Assembly: GCA_947626435.1 (NCBI GenBank)
Contig: CANQSB010000002.1
Coordinates: 1-64,000 of the forward strand
From: an uncultured Lachnospiraceae bacterium
GTDB lineage: Bacteria > Bacillota > Clostridia > Lachnospirales > Lachnospiraceae
Direction of reading: 5' to 3'
DNA length: 64,000 nt
Part shown: positions 45,877 to 55,540 of the stretch, piece by piece
Layout of the letters: the number at the start of each line of letters is the position of its first letter
Numbering within the stretch: the stretch's first letter is position 1
Notes under the pieces: generated by a model
The model's input: the letters and a program-made list of their open reading frames with translations, nothing else
What the model was told of the DNA's origin: nothing
Databases searched by the model: none
Position numbers and translations under genes: made by a program

Positions 45877-47487
45877 ATGAATAAAGTTAAAGATTTTTTT
45901 AAGAAATGTAATGTTGCACTGTTAGCGATTTTGATTATTCAGTGCATTTATATGATATATTGGGGATTCCAGAAGAGCGGGTATTATGTAGATGAATTTT
46001 TTACATATGATAATGCGCATTATATGTCTGCATCAACACCTGACAGAATTAAGCTATATGATGCGGATTTCCTTACATATGATGAATGGCATAATTTATC
46101 AGATTTAAAAAGCACGCTTACAGTTAAAAAATCAGAATCTCTGTTGACTGATTCGTTAAAGTATAATGTTAATGTGCTGATGAACAAATATCCCTATATG
46201 TGTTTATTAAATTATGTGGAGGCAATTTTTTTTGATGGTTCATTCAGCAAATGGAGTGCGATTTCTATTAATATAATATTATTTCTCATTACTCAAATTA
46301 TATTGTACAAACTAACTTTAAAAATCTCAAATGACAAAGCAGCTGCTGCTATTGCTGTGTGCTTGTATGGTTTTTCAGGAATGGCGGTAAGTATGACTGT
46401 CTATGTAAGATTTTATACGCTCGTTACCATGTTTATGACATTATACACGTATCTTCATATATGTATGTTGTATAGTTCCAGCATGGTGAAATTTATTGTA
46501 TTTGAAATATTGTCGCTCCCTGCTTTATTTTTTGCATATAGAGATTCGCCGTTGTCAGTTATTCAAGGTGTGGGAATGATAGGCTTTTTTGTATTGTTGC
46601 TTTTGATTAAAAAAAGGTATAAGCAGGCAATAATATACGGAGTACCTGTTATAGGTGGTGGCTTTTTTTACGCGGCATTTAAAACAGAATATGTCAAGTA
46701 TTTTCTGAATATTAGTGCCGCTGCCAATGCAGAAAATTCAAATGTGGCGACGGCCAGTTTACTTGAAAATTTATTAAGCTTAACACCAAGCAATTTTGTG
46801 AGCAGAACGATGGAGTTTGCGCATATTGTCTGCAGATATTTGTTTGGACATTCTATAGTCTTGATGATATATATATTGCTGGCTGTTGGGGCAATGGTAT
46901 TATTTGGCACAAAAAAGAATAAGTTAAACGGAAATGGTACAGACTGCATTTTCTTATTGTTGTTACCATGTGTATTTTATGGTATAATATCAATATGTTT
47001 GAATCTTAGCGCTATACGATATAACTCATCTATTTTTCCAGAGGTGGCAGCATGTGTGGCAGTAATTGTCGCATATGTGTTTAAGAGCAGCAAACTAAAA
47101 AAGCCGGCAATGTCAATTATCGCAGTGGCAATAGCAGGAGAGCTTGTATTTACCTGTTATATACCGCGAATAGAAAACATATATTTGGAAGATAGACATG
47201 CAATAGACAGTATGCAAAATTATCAAGGAATAGATTCGATAGTTGTTGATTACCATTATGATGATAAGGTAATGTATGAATGTCTTGCATACTGTGATAA
47301 AGATACAAGGGTTATGTTTACTGCTTATGATACAATTGACTATAATGACTGGGAAGATACGGTTTTGGTTTGGCAGAGTGTGAATCAAGAACAGAAAGTG
47401 GCAGACGAAATATTAAAATCAGGTTTTTCTTCAATTGATGAGATTGGTAGGACGCATGAGTCAATAATTTATATCGCTTCAAGATGA
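45877..47487 (+). CDS. GT-C type membrane glycosyltransferase
   Basis: A 536-residue protein with about eleven membrane helices, first gene of the polysaccharide locus. The first extracytoplasmic loop carries YYVDEFFTYDNAHYM, where Asp-Glu matches the catalytic acidic motif of PMT/GT39-like enzymes that use polyprenyl-phosphate sugars. A soluble C-terminal domain (about 440-536) faces outside. The gene is much more AT-rich than alaS, marking the locus boundary. The ribosome site is weak (GGGAAATGGG); ATG 45877 is the best of three near starts. Confidence 0.75.
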   Translation: MNKVKDFFKKCNVALLAILIIQCIYMIYWGFQKSGYYVDEFFTYDNAHYMSASTPDRIKLYDADFLTYDEWHNLSDLKSTLTVKKSESLLTDSLKYNVNVLMNKYPYMCLLNYVEAIFFDGSFSKWSAISINIILFLITQIILYKLTLKISNDKAAAAIAVCLYGFSGMAVSMTVYVRFYTLVTMFMTLYTYLHICMLYSSSMVKFIVFEILSLPALFFAYRDSPLSVIQGVGMIGFFVLLLLIKKRYKQAIIYGVPVIGGGFFYAAFKTEYVKYFLNISAAANAENSNVATASLLENLLSLTPSNFVSRTMEFAHIVCRYLFGHSIVLMIYILLAVGAMVLFGTKKNKLNGNGTDCIFLLLLPCVFYGIISICLNLSAIRYNSSIFPEVAACVAVIVAYVFKSSKLKKPAMSIIAVAIAGELVFTCYIPRIENIYLEDRHAIDSMQNYQGIDSIVVDYHYDDKVMYECLAYCDKDTRVMFTAYDTIDYNDWEDTVLVWQSVNQEQKVADEILKSGFSSIDEIGRTHESIIYIASR

Positions 47488-47545
47488 GCGATATATGTAG
47501 TATATTATTATATGGCTATTTACGAGGTTAAGAGGAGAAATAAAT

Positions 47546-48493
47546 ATGGCAAGAGTATCTGTGGTGGTGCCGGTTTTTAATGAAGAAGGAAATGTTGCAA
47601 AGCTTCACAAGGAAATAAAAGATGTGTGCGAGGCTAATAATTATGAGTATGAAATAATATTTGTAAACGATGGCTCATCAGATCGCTCAGAGGAGATATG
47701 CAGGACTCTCAGACCATTGAAATATATAAGGCTTAGGAGAAATTTCGGACAGACAGCAGCTATGGATGCTGGTATAAAAGAGGCAAAGTATGATTATATA
47801 GTCACAATGGACGGTGACAGGCAGAATGACCCCGCAGATATTCCAATGATGATAGAGTATTTAGAGGAAAATAACCTTGATGTAGTGTCAGGATGGCGTA
47901 AGCATAGGAAAGATACGGTTATGAAAAAGTTTACATCAAGGGGGGCGAATTTTTTAAGGCATATATTAATACATGATGGCATACATGACAGTGGCTGTTC
48001 ACTTAAAGTTTATAAAAAAGAATGCTTTGAGCATGTTAATCTATACGGTGAACAGCATAGATTTATTCCAGCAATTTTGAAAATAAAGGGCTTTGAAGTT
48101 GGTGAGGTAGTAGTAAATCACAGACCGCGGACATCAGGAAAAACAAAATACAACTGGAAACGCACTATAAAGGGATTTGTTGATATGATATCAGTGTGGT
48201 TCTGGAATAAATATTCGACAAGACCGCTTCATTTATTGGGCGGACTGGGATTTTTGTTTATGCTGGCAGGCGGAGGCTGTGGTATTTGGTCGATTGTTTT
48301 GTTTGCGATGGGAAGAAAAATGTCAAATAATATTTTCCCGCCGTTGTTTACCATATTTTTTATCATAATAGGATTACTGTTGTTTGTGTTCGGTCTGATG
48401 AGTGAGATACTAATAAAAACATACTATGGGGTGCATGTTGATTCGTCGTACAGTATAAAGGAAATAACGGATTACAGTGAGGAAAAAGACTGA
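47546..48493 (+). CDS. Family 2 glycosyltransferase, GtrB/DPM1-like
   Basis: A 315-residue enzyme that puts a sugar onto polyprenyl phosphate. The GT-A domain has SVVVPVFNEEGN, the metal-binding VTMDGDRQNDP (DxD) and RRNFGQTAAMDAGI. Two C-terminal membrane helices (about 228-285) anchor it. Its lipid-linked sugar is the expected donor for the GT-C enzymes of the locus. Start follows AGAGGAGA. Confidence 0.88.
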   Translation: MARVSVVVPVFNEEGNVAKLHKEIKDVCEANNYEYEIIFVNDGSSDRSEEICRTLRPLKYIRLRRNFGQTAAMDAGIKEAKYDYIVTMDGDRQNDPADIPMMIEYLEENNLDVVSGWRKHRKDTVMKKFTSRGANFLRHILIHDGIHDSGCSLKVYKKECFEHVNLYGEQHRFIPAILKIKGFEVGEVVVNHRPRTSGKTKYNWKRTIKGFVDMISVWFWNKYSTRPLHLLGGLGFLFMLAGGGCGIWSIVLFAMGRKMSNNIFPPLFTIFFIIIGLLLFVFGLMSEILIKTYYGVHVDSSYSIKEITDYSEEKD

Positions 48494-48576
48494 TAAAAAG
48501 AATATAAGTCATTGCATTTTTAGCATTATAGAAATAAGTGAATATACTATTGTATATTTGTAGGAGGAGAATTGGC

Positions 48577-49905
48577 ATGTGCATACGGGCAATAAAGTTA
48601 TCTCAAATGCAGGATGCGTTTGCATCCACACCGCTTACGACGCCGGATGAGTTAAGTAAATTTTATCAAGAAACAGCGCATGCAAGGACAGGTGATGAGT
48701 TCTCGGATTTTGTGAAAAGCCTTTCTCTTAAATTGGAAGACAGCAAGGAAGTTGTTCAGCATATTCTCTTTGTCGGCCATCCGGGATGTGGCAAGACGAC
48801 AGAGCTTTATCAGCTGCTTCAAAAAACTCAGAATATGGGATTTATATCATGCTTTGGGCGATGTGATTTGGAGTTGGATTCGGCTGATATTGAATATACG
48901 GATGTTTTATTTTTTGTTCTGGATTTATTGGTACAGGCGGCTGCTGAAAATAATATTGATATAGATGACTCACTGATAAATGAAATTCACAGCTACTGGA
49001 AGGATGAAATTGAAGTAATAAAAACCGAAAACAGGCAGGAGGAAACGGACATATCAGGAGGCAGTTCGGCAGAAGTTGGAATCTTAGGACTGATTAAAGT
49101 ATTTACAGAGATAAAAGGAATAATAAAAAACAGTTCAGAATCAAGACGGCAGATTAGAAATCGTATTGAGCCAAGAAGCAGCGAGTTGGTGAATAAAATA
49201 CAGCGGATTATAAGGGAAATATCTAATAAAGCTAACGTAATGGGTAAGAAAAAAGTCCCGTTGGTTATTTTGGATGGATTGGATAAAATACCTTTGGAGC
49301 AGGCAAGGAAGATATTTAAAGAAAATGGTGCGCGTTTTTCACTGTTGAATGTTCATCTTATAGTCACGTTTCCTATAGCGCTTACCTATACGCCTGAGTA
49401 TAGCGATATTACTACATGGTTTCCAAATCCCGAAAAGCTGCCGATGATAAAGCTGCGCAAGTGGGAGAATAACAGGTACATTGACGGATATACAGAAGGC
49501 ATAATTACAATGAAAAAAATTATTGGGAAACGGGCGGATGAAAATTTGTTTGAGGCTGGGGTTTTGGATAAGCTTATTATGCAGACTGGCGGGTATATTA
49601 GAGATTTGTTCCGATGCATATCAAAAGCAGCTAATCGAGCTAGGCTGAGAGCGTCACAGACAATTTCGCTTGATGATGCACAGGTTGCTTTGGATAACTT
49701 GGAATCTGATCTTAACGGCAGGTATGATGCGAATATGATACCTATTATGAAAGCAATATATCAAGGAGAAAAATATGTATCTACATCAGATAACATTACA
49801 AGATTATTGCAGGTAGGAGCAGTGCTTGAATACAATGGTCAGAAATGGTGTGATTTGCATCCATTAGTTGAAAAATGGCTGGTAGAGCATGGAAGATTGG
49901 CTTGA
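48577..49905 (+). CDS. AAA+ ATPase (Orc/STAND-like) with C-terminal winged helix
   Basis: A 442-residue cytoplasmic ATPase. Walker A is GHPGCGKTTEL (67-77), Walker B VILDGLDKI (about 230-238), and a sensor-like strand (LIVTFPIAL) follows. The region 340-400 forms the lid, and the last 60 residues (ITRLLQVGAVLEYNGQKWCD) look like a winged helix. Residues 140-190 form a charged insertion. It is not a known glycan-synthesis enzyme. The next gene, 15 bases on, encodes a TPR protein that looks like its partner. The start ATG follows AGGAGGAG. Possible roles are signalling control of the locus or defence (inference). Confidence 0.75.
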   Translation: MCIRAIKLSQMQDAFASTPLTTPDELSKFYQETAHARTGDEFSDFVKSLSLKLEDSKEVVQHILFVGHPGCGKTTELYQLLQKTQNMGFISCFGRCDLELDSADIEYTDVLFFVLDLLVQAAAENNIDIDDSLINEIHSYWKDEIEVIKTENRQEETDISGGSSAEVGILGLIKVFTEIKGIIKNSSESRRQIRNRIEPRSSELVNKIQRIIREISNKANVMGKKKVPLVILDGLDKIPLEQARKIFKENGARFSLLNVHLIVTFPIALTYTPEYSDITTWFPNPEKLPMIKLRKWENNRYIDGYTEGIITMKKIIGKRADENLFEAGVLDKLIMQTGGYIRDLFRCISKAANRARLRASQTISLDDAQVALDNLESDLNGRYDANMIPIMKAIYQGEKYVSTSDNITRLLQVGAVLEYNGQKWCDLHPLVEKWLVEHGRLA

Positions 49906-49920
49906 TTAGGGAGGCATGCT

Positions 49921-51333
49921 ATGGATAATTGGAAACAGTATAATGATGAGCAATATAGCATGCTTCGTTTGGCGATTACTGATACAAGTACAGGAATATG
50001 TCTTTTTCGTGCGAATAATCCGGTGTTCCAATTAGATGTTGCAAGACGGTTAAAACGGGAGCTATCAAAAAAGTGCTGTGTATTAAATCTGGCTAAGGTT
50101 AGTCCCGACCTTATGCCGGATAGCATTATGAAGCTGCATAAGCTTTTAGATGGATATGAAGATTGCAAAGTGATTGTAATGTGCAATCTGCAGCTTTGCG
50201 GTATTGAATTAGGCGAGGACGAATACATTCAAAGGTTGAATTATATGCGCGATCAGCTGCTTGCTATGAACAAGGTCTGGGTGCTTGGAATGTCAAATTA
50301 TTTTGCACTTCTGCTTAGCCGGCATGCTATAGATTTGTATTCATGCATTATGAATCACTTCGAATTTAAATCGGATGAAGAAGTACCATTTCAAGAATTG
50401 AAAATGGATGATTTTACAGGCAATATTATAATTGAACTGTATCATTTTATGATTTTGCGGAATGAAATTAAAAAAGAGGGAATAGAAAACGCTTATATTG
50501 ATGAACTGTTTGAACTGATTGGAGTTTGGAATAAAATATATGAGTATAGTACTGAAGAAATAGCATTGTTTGTTAAAAATGTATGTAAACGGGTTTATGA
50601 CATTATGGTATCTGATAATGGTATTGCGGCAAAGGAATATACCAGGTACTGCATGTTAGTGGATGCATATAGCTATTTGGGAGATTATAAAATATCGCAT
50701 GAAATTATGTCTTCGATAAAAGAAAAATACAAAAAAGACATATTAAAGTATAATGAGCAATCATATATAGTTGAATATTCGTATGGGAATATATGCATTA
50801 AAGAGGGGGAATATGCTCTTGCAGTGAAATCTTTTAATCGTTTGTTGTCATACGATATTAAGTTTCAATCATATTTTAATTATAAGATAAGTGATATGCT
50901 TGCATGGGCATATATATGTCAAGGCAATTACAATAAAGCAATTAAGATATATATTCAAATGTGTAAACTTATTAATAATGATGGCATGGCAGCAGAAAGT
51001 GACAAGGCGTTTTTATGCAATAATGAAGGCGTATGTTTTTTAGCAAAGCACGATTACTCAAAGGCCTTGCAATGTTTCTTTGAAACAGAATCGCTTATAA
51101 ATAAAAAAAATTCCATAGGAATACACATAAAAGCAGGTGTGCTGAAAAATATAGGATATACATACACAAGGCTTGGTGATTATGATAAGGGGATTGATTT
51201 TTTGATAAGAGCAAAAAGTCTGTTGGAGCAGTTAGACAATAGTGTTAATATAATAGAAAAAATGAGATTTATTGAGAATACAATAAAGGAATGCAAGGAT
51301 AATATTGATGAAAATACTGATTATATCTCATGA
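49921..51333 (+). CDS. TPR protein with degenerate NTPase-like N-terminal domain
   Basis: A 470-residue soluble protein. Residues 1-160 have an alternating strand/helix pattern (ICLFRANNPVFQLDVARRL, then KVIVMCNLQL) ending LNYMRDQLLAMNKVWVLGMS and SRHAIDLYSCIMNHFEF. This recalls the LN-x2-RD...APDLWS-x5-F-x-F layout seen next to bacterial STAND and AAA modules. No Walker A is present. Residues about 200-460 are at least five TPR-like helical repeats (YSKALQCFFETE, YDKGIDFLIRAKSLLE). GGGAGG precedes the ATG. The 3' end overlaps the next gene by 26 bases, tying the pair into the glycan operon. Confidence 0.72.
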   Translation: MDNWKQYNDEQYSMLRLAITDTSTGICLFRANNPVFQLDVARRLKRELSKKCCVLNLAKVSPDLMPDSIMKLHKLLDGYEDCKVIVMCNLQLCGIELGEDEYIQRLNYMRDQLLAMNKVWVLGMSNYFALLLSRHAIDLYSCIMNHFEFKSDEEVPFQELKMDDFTGNIIIELYHFMILRNEIKKEGIENAYIDELFELIGVWNKIYEYSTEEIALFVKNVCKRVYDIMVSDNGIAAKEYTRYCMLVDAYSYLGDYKISHEIMSSIKEKYKKDILKYNEQSYIVEYSYGNICIKEGEYALAVKSFNRLLSYDIKFQSYFNYKISDMLAWAYICQGNYNKAIKIYIQMCKLINNDGMAAESDKAFLCNNEGVCFLAKHDYSKALQCFFETESLINKKNSIGIHIKAGVLKNIGYTYTRLGDYDKGIDFLIRAKSLLEQLDNSVNIIEKMRFIENTIKECKDNIDENTDYIS

Positions 51334-52453
51334 ATATCCGCCGATAGGCGGGGGCGGGGCAAATGCCTGCTTATTTTTGGCGAGAGAATTGGCCGCTAAA
51401 GAAAATCAGGTTACAATCGTAACAGCAGCATATAGTGACCTGCCGACAGATGAAACGACAAAAGCCGGTGTAAGAATATATAGGGTCAGATGTAAGAGAA
51501 AAAATAAAGAAAAAAGCAGTTTCCCAGAAATGTTGTCGTATCTTGTAAACGCTTGGAGGAAAGCGGAAGAATTATTAAAAGATGCGCACTATGATAAATG
51601 TCTTGTATTTTTTGGAATTCCCAGTGGACCGCTTGCATTGCATTTAAAGAGAAAATATAAGCTGCCATATGTTGTAAGGTTTGGAGGAGGCGATATTCCT
51701 GGAGCGCAAAAAAGATATAAATATTTATACATGGTGCTGGCACCTGTTATAAGAAGCATATGGAAAAACGCAGATAATCTTGTCGCGAATAGTGAGGGGT
51801 TAAAACAGAGAGCGCTTGGTTTTGATGATAAGTATGATATAAGCATTATAGAAAATGGCGTTGATAGTGATTTTTTTGTGCCTAATGGTGAGAAAAGCGA
51901 CAGTGATATAATTAAAATCTTGTTTGTTTCACGATTAATAGAGGGAAAAGGACTTCAATATGTAATCCCAAGCCTATATGATATACAAAGACAAGTTAAG
52001 GCACAGACAGGGAAAAGTATAGCACTTATAATAGTCGGTGATGGACCATATAGGGAGACACTGGAAGAACTTGTGGCAAAGACAGGGACAAAGGGGCTTG
52101 TGAGTTTTGAAGGAAGAAAGGACAAGCAGGAGGTCAGAGAATATTATCAAAAAGCGGATATTTTTATACTTCCGTCACTGTCAGAAGGTATGCCGAATGT
52201 CGTTTTGGAAGCTATGGCAAGCGGATTGCCTATTGTAATGACGCCTTGCGAGGGAAGCAAGGAACTTGTCACTGACAATGGAATTATATCCTCCATAGAC
52301 AAAATCCCGGAAAGCATAGCTCAATTGTGCATAAATGAATCAATGAGAAACGATATGGGGAAAAACAGCCGAAAAAATGTGGAAGCGAGTTTCAGATGGG
52401 AAAGCATAGGGGAGAGATACCTTAAAATGCTAAATAATGAGGATGAAAAATAG
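51308..52453 (+). CDS. Family 4 glycosyltransferase
   Basis: A 381-residue cytoplasmic GT-B enzyme. The N-terminal domain starts MKILIISHEYPPIGGGGANA; the C-terminal nucleotide-sugar domain holds FVSRLIEGKGLQYVIPSL and the EX7E motif in LPSLSEGMPNVVLEAMASGLP. It adds a sugar to the growing lipid-linked glycan. ATG lies inside the end of the TPR gene, so translation is probably coupled. asnB starts two bases after the stop. Confidence 0.9.
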   Translation: MKILIISHEYPPIGGGGANACLFLARELAAKENQVTIVTAAYSDLPTDETTKAGVRIYRVRCKRKNKEKSSFPEMLSYLVNAWRKAEELLKDAHYDKCLVFFGIPSGPLALHLKRKYKLPYVVRFGGGDIPGAQKRYKYLYMVLAPVIRSIWKNADNLVANSEGLKQRALGFDDKYDISIIENGVDSDFFVPNGEKSDSDIIKILFVSRLIEGKGLQYVIPSLYDIQRQVKAQTGKSIALIIVGDGPYRETLEELVAKTGTKGLVSFEGRKDKQEVREYYQKADIFILPSLSEGMPNVVLEAMASGLPIVMTPCEGSKELVTDNGIISSIDKIPESIAQLCINESMRNDMGKNSRKNVEASFRWESIGERYLKMLNNEDEK

Positions 52454-52455
52454 AT

Positions 52456-54315
52456 ATGTGCGGTATTTGTGGATATATTGGATATAAGTCAGTTACGGAA
52501 GAACAGCTATGGGACATGAATAATACAATGTATCATAGAGGACCTAATGACGGCGGTATTTTACAGTTTCGACAAGGAGAAAAGGAGATAGGCTTGGCTC
52601 AAAGGAGGCTCTCCATCTTAGACTTGTCTGAATTAGGCCACCAGCCGATGCTCTCAGCAGACGGAAGGTATATAATAGTATATAATGGTGAAATATATAA
52701 CTTTAAAGAGCTTCGCAAAGAGCTGGAGAATAAAGGATATAAGTTTATTTCTAACTGTGATACAGAAGTTATTTTATATGCGTATGCAGAGTGGGGGAAG
52801 AATTGCTTTTCACGCTTTAATGGTATGTTTGCGATTGCCATATATGATAAGAGTGAACAGCGTTTAATTTTGGCAAGAGACAGAATTGGTAAAAAGCCAT
52901 TGTATTATTATTCCGACAAGGGACATTTTGTATTTGGCTCAGAATTAAAGCCGATTATGCAGTATCCATATTTTGAAAAAAAAGTCAACAAAGATGTTAT
53001 TGGACATTATTTGTGCAATAAATATTTGGTAGCGCCATTATGTATTTTTGAAAATACTTATAAGATGATTCCTGGGACAATCCTTGAATATGTCGATGGA
53101 GATTTTAATATAAGCAGCTATTGGAATGTGACTGAACGCTATAATGCGCTTAGGGCAGATGAACAGTACAGCTTTGAGGAAGGCAAGAAAGCGCTTAATG
53201 ATATCCTACAGGATGCAGTCGCGTCACGACTGGTCGCTGATGTGCCGGTTGGGACATTTTTAAGCGGCGGCATAGACTCGACATTGGTCACGGCGATAGC
53301 GCAAAGAAATACGGAAAAGCCTGTAAACACATATTCTATTGGCTTTTATGATAAGGAGCGGAACGAAGCGCCGTTTTCGGCGGAGATAGCAAAACATTTG
53401 GGAACAAATCATCATGAACACTATATTGATGACAATGACATATTTGAGATGATTGCCGATTTGTCTAAATATTATGATGAGCCGTTTTCGGATTCGTCGC
53501 AGCTTCCGACTATGTTGGTGTCTAAATATGCGGCTCAGGATATTACTGTGGCGCTTTCCGGAGATGGCGGAGATGAGATTTTTTGCGGTTATACGACATA
53601 TGATTTGACATGGGTTGCCCAACATGTAGACTTTATGGGAGGGATTGCTTATCATATTCCGGGCGTAAGGCAATTATGCGAGGCATTGTCGCCGGAGATG
53701 AGGGCGTTTATAAGAAATAGAAATAAAAATACAAAGACGCAGCTTTTTACAGATGTTACCATAGAAGAAGTTGATAAAATATTGGGCAGAAAGTCAAACA
53801 ATATAAAGTTTTGGCATGAAGATGGTCTTAATATGCCGAATTGGCAGGAGAGAAGGATGCTGCTGGACATGCAGACATATCTTCCCGATGAAATATTAGC
53901 CAAAACTGATAGGGCGTCAATGAAATATTCTCTGGAAGTTCGATGTCCTATATTGGATTATAGGATTATAGAGGCGTCATTTAGAGTGCCGCATAAATAT
54001 AAATATAACAAATTTGATAAGAAACATATTCTTAAGGAAATAACATATGATTATGTGCCTAAAGAGCTCTTAGACAGACCTAAAAAAGGTTTTGGTGTGC
54101 CGCTTCGCAAATGGCTTAGGACAGTATTAAAAGATGAAATACTGCATTATGCCGATAAGGATATTTTAAGCAGACAGGATATTTTTGTCCCGGAGGCAGT
54201 CCACAGGCTTATAGAGACGCAGCAGCATTCGGACAAGATTATTTACAGCTCTATATTATGGTCGTTTTATGTGTTTCAGAAATGGTATCAGGTGTATATA
54301 GAGGATTTGTGGTGA
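52456..54315 (+). CDS. asnB: Asparagine synthase (glutamine-hydrolysing) family
   Basis: A 619-residue two-domain enzyme. The N-terminal glutaminase starts with Cys2 (MCGICGYIGY). The C-terminal synthetase has the ATP loop FLSGGIDSTLVTAIA and ALSGDGGDEIFCGYTTY. In capsule loci such proteins usually amidate a uronic acid or another carboxylate on the glycan rather than make free asparagine. The ATP-dependent mechanism is the same; the acceptor is unknown. It lies tightly between two GT4 genes. Confidence 0.9.
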   Translation: MCGICGYIGYKSVTEEQLWDMNNTMYHRGPNDGGILQFRQGEKEIGLAQRRLSILDLSELGHQPMLSADGRYIIVYNGEIYNFKELRKELENKGYKFISNCDTEVILYAYAEWGKNCFSRFNGMFAIAIYDKSEQRLILARDRIGKKPLYYYSDKGHFVFGSELKPIMQYPYFEKKVNKDVIGHYLCNKYLVAPLCIFENTYKMIPGTILEYVDGDFNISSYWNVTERYNALRADEQYSFEEGKKALNDILQDAVASRLVADVPVGTFLSGGIDSTLVTAIAQRNTEKPVNTYSIGFYDKERNEAPFSAEIAKHLGTNHHEHYIDDNDIFEMIADLSKYYDEPFSDSSQLPTMLVSKYAAQDITVALSGDGGDEIFCGYTTYDLTWVAQHVDFMGGIAYHIPGVRQLCEALSPEMRAFIRNRNKNTKTQLFTDVTIEEVDKILGRKSNNIKFWHEDGLNMPNWQERRMLLDMQTYLPDEILAKTDRASMKYSLEVRCPILDYRIIEASFRVPHKYKYNKFDKKHILKEITYDYVPKELLDRPKKGFGVPLRKWLRTVLKDEILHYADKDILSRQDIFVPEAVHRLIETQQHSDKIIYSSILWSFYVFQKWYQVYIEDLW

Positions 54316-55511
54316 TGAGGATACTTTTTTTTATTTCGACATTGGAAAACGATGGTGCGGAAAGGGCTATGTCTAACATTACGACGCATTTGCCGGATAA
54401 TGTTGAGGCGGATATACTTTTAAATTCTGTTTCAGACCATGATTTTCCGACTGATGCCAATGTGATTAGCTTAGGAATGCCTGCTGATAAAAAGAAAGGT
54501 ACACTATATCAAATAGTGGCTTTATTTAAGCGCATACCAAAGTTATATAGACTTAAAAAAAATAATAATTATGACGCGTGCATAAGTTTTATGGATAGCG
54601 CCAATATGTGTAACATTTTGACCGGAAATAAATATTGCAGGACGATAATTTCCGTGCGTGTAAGTGTGGCGCAGGATAGGACGTTTATATATAAATATGT
54701 TGTCAGAAACATGATAAAGCTATTGTATAATAAGGCTGATTATATCGTTGCTGTGGCAGAGGGCATACGAAGAGAGCTTATAAACAATTTTGATCTATGT
54801 TCAGAAAAAGTGAAGACAATCACTAACGGATATGATGTGGCAGATATAAGGAAGAAATCAAATATGCCTATGCCTGATAAGCTATTGACAGACATGGAAG
54901 GTAAGTTTATTTATGTTACTGTGGGCAGATTTTCAGATCAAAAAGCGCAGTGGCATTTGATACGAGCGTTTTCGAGGGTTGCGTCTGAATGTAACAATGC
55001 ATGTTTGTTGGTTGTCGGGCAAGGTGATGATAAAGAATATCTTGAAAATATAATAAAGGTCAATTCGCTGCAGGATAAGGTATATTTAATACCATACCAA
55101 AAAAATCCGTTTGCTGTTTTAAAACAATGTGATGTATTCGTTATGCCGTCTATGTTTGAAGGATATTGTAATGCATTATGTGAGGCATTGATATGTGGGC
55201 TTCCGTGCATTGCCACAGACTTTCAGTCAAGTGCAAGGGAGATTTTGGCACCGGATACAGATTATAGCTATAGAATCAAAACGGGGGTAGAGAAAGCAGC
55301 CTATGGTATATTGACACCGGTATGCTCAGGAACGCGATATAAAGGAAATGAACCATTAGAGAAGAATGAGGAATATTTGGCAGAGGCTATGATGTGTTTG
55401 AATAATGATAGGGAATTATTTGATAAATATAGAAAAGCTTCTGCAATAAGGGCAGATGAGCTGGATATAGATACTAAAGTGAATGAATGGATTGAACTTG
55501 CGGATAAATAA
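54315..55511 (+). CDS. Family 4 glycosyltransferase
   Basis: A 398-residue GT-B enzyme: MRILFFISTLENDGAERAMS at the N-terminus, TVGRFSDQKAQWHLIRAF and the EX7E motif in MPSMFEGYCNALCEALICGLP. ATG 54315 shares one base with the asnB stop (TGATG), so translation is coupled. An in-frame open stretch upstream lies within asnB and is not used. Confidence 0.9.
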   Translation: MRILFFISTLENDGAERAMSNITTHLPDNVEADILLNSVSDHDFPTDANVISLGMPADKKKGTLYQIVALFKRIPKLYRLKKNNNYDACISFMDSANMCNILTGNKYCRTIISVRVSVAQDRTFIYKYVVRNMIKLLYNKADYIVAVAEGIRRELINNFDLCSEKVKTITNGYDVADIRKKSNMPMPDKLLTDMEGKFIYVTVGRFSDQKAQWHLIRAFSRVASECNNACLLVVGQGDDKEYLENIIKVNSLQDKVYLIPYQKNPFAVLKQCDVFVMPSMFEGYCNALCEALICGLPCIATDFQSSAREILAPDTDYSYRIKTGVEKAAYGILTPVCSGTRYKGNEPLEKNEEYLAEAMMCLNNDRELFDKYRKASAIRADELDIDTKVNEWIELADK

Positions 55512-55540
55512 TGAGATAAGGGAGTGTTATTAACATTATA

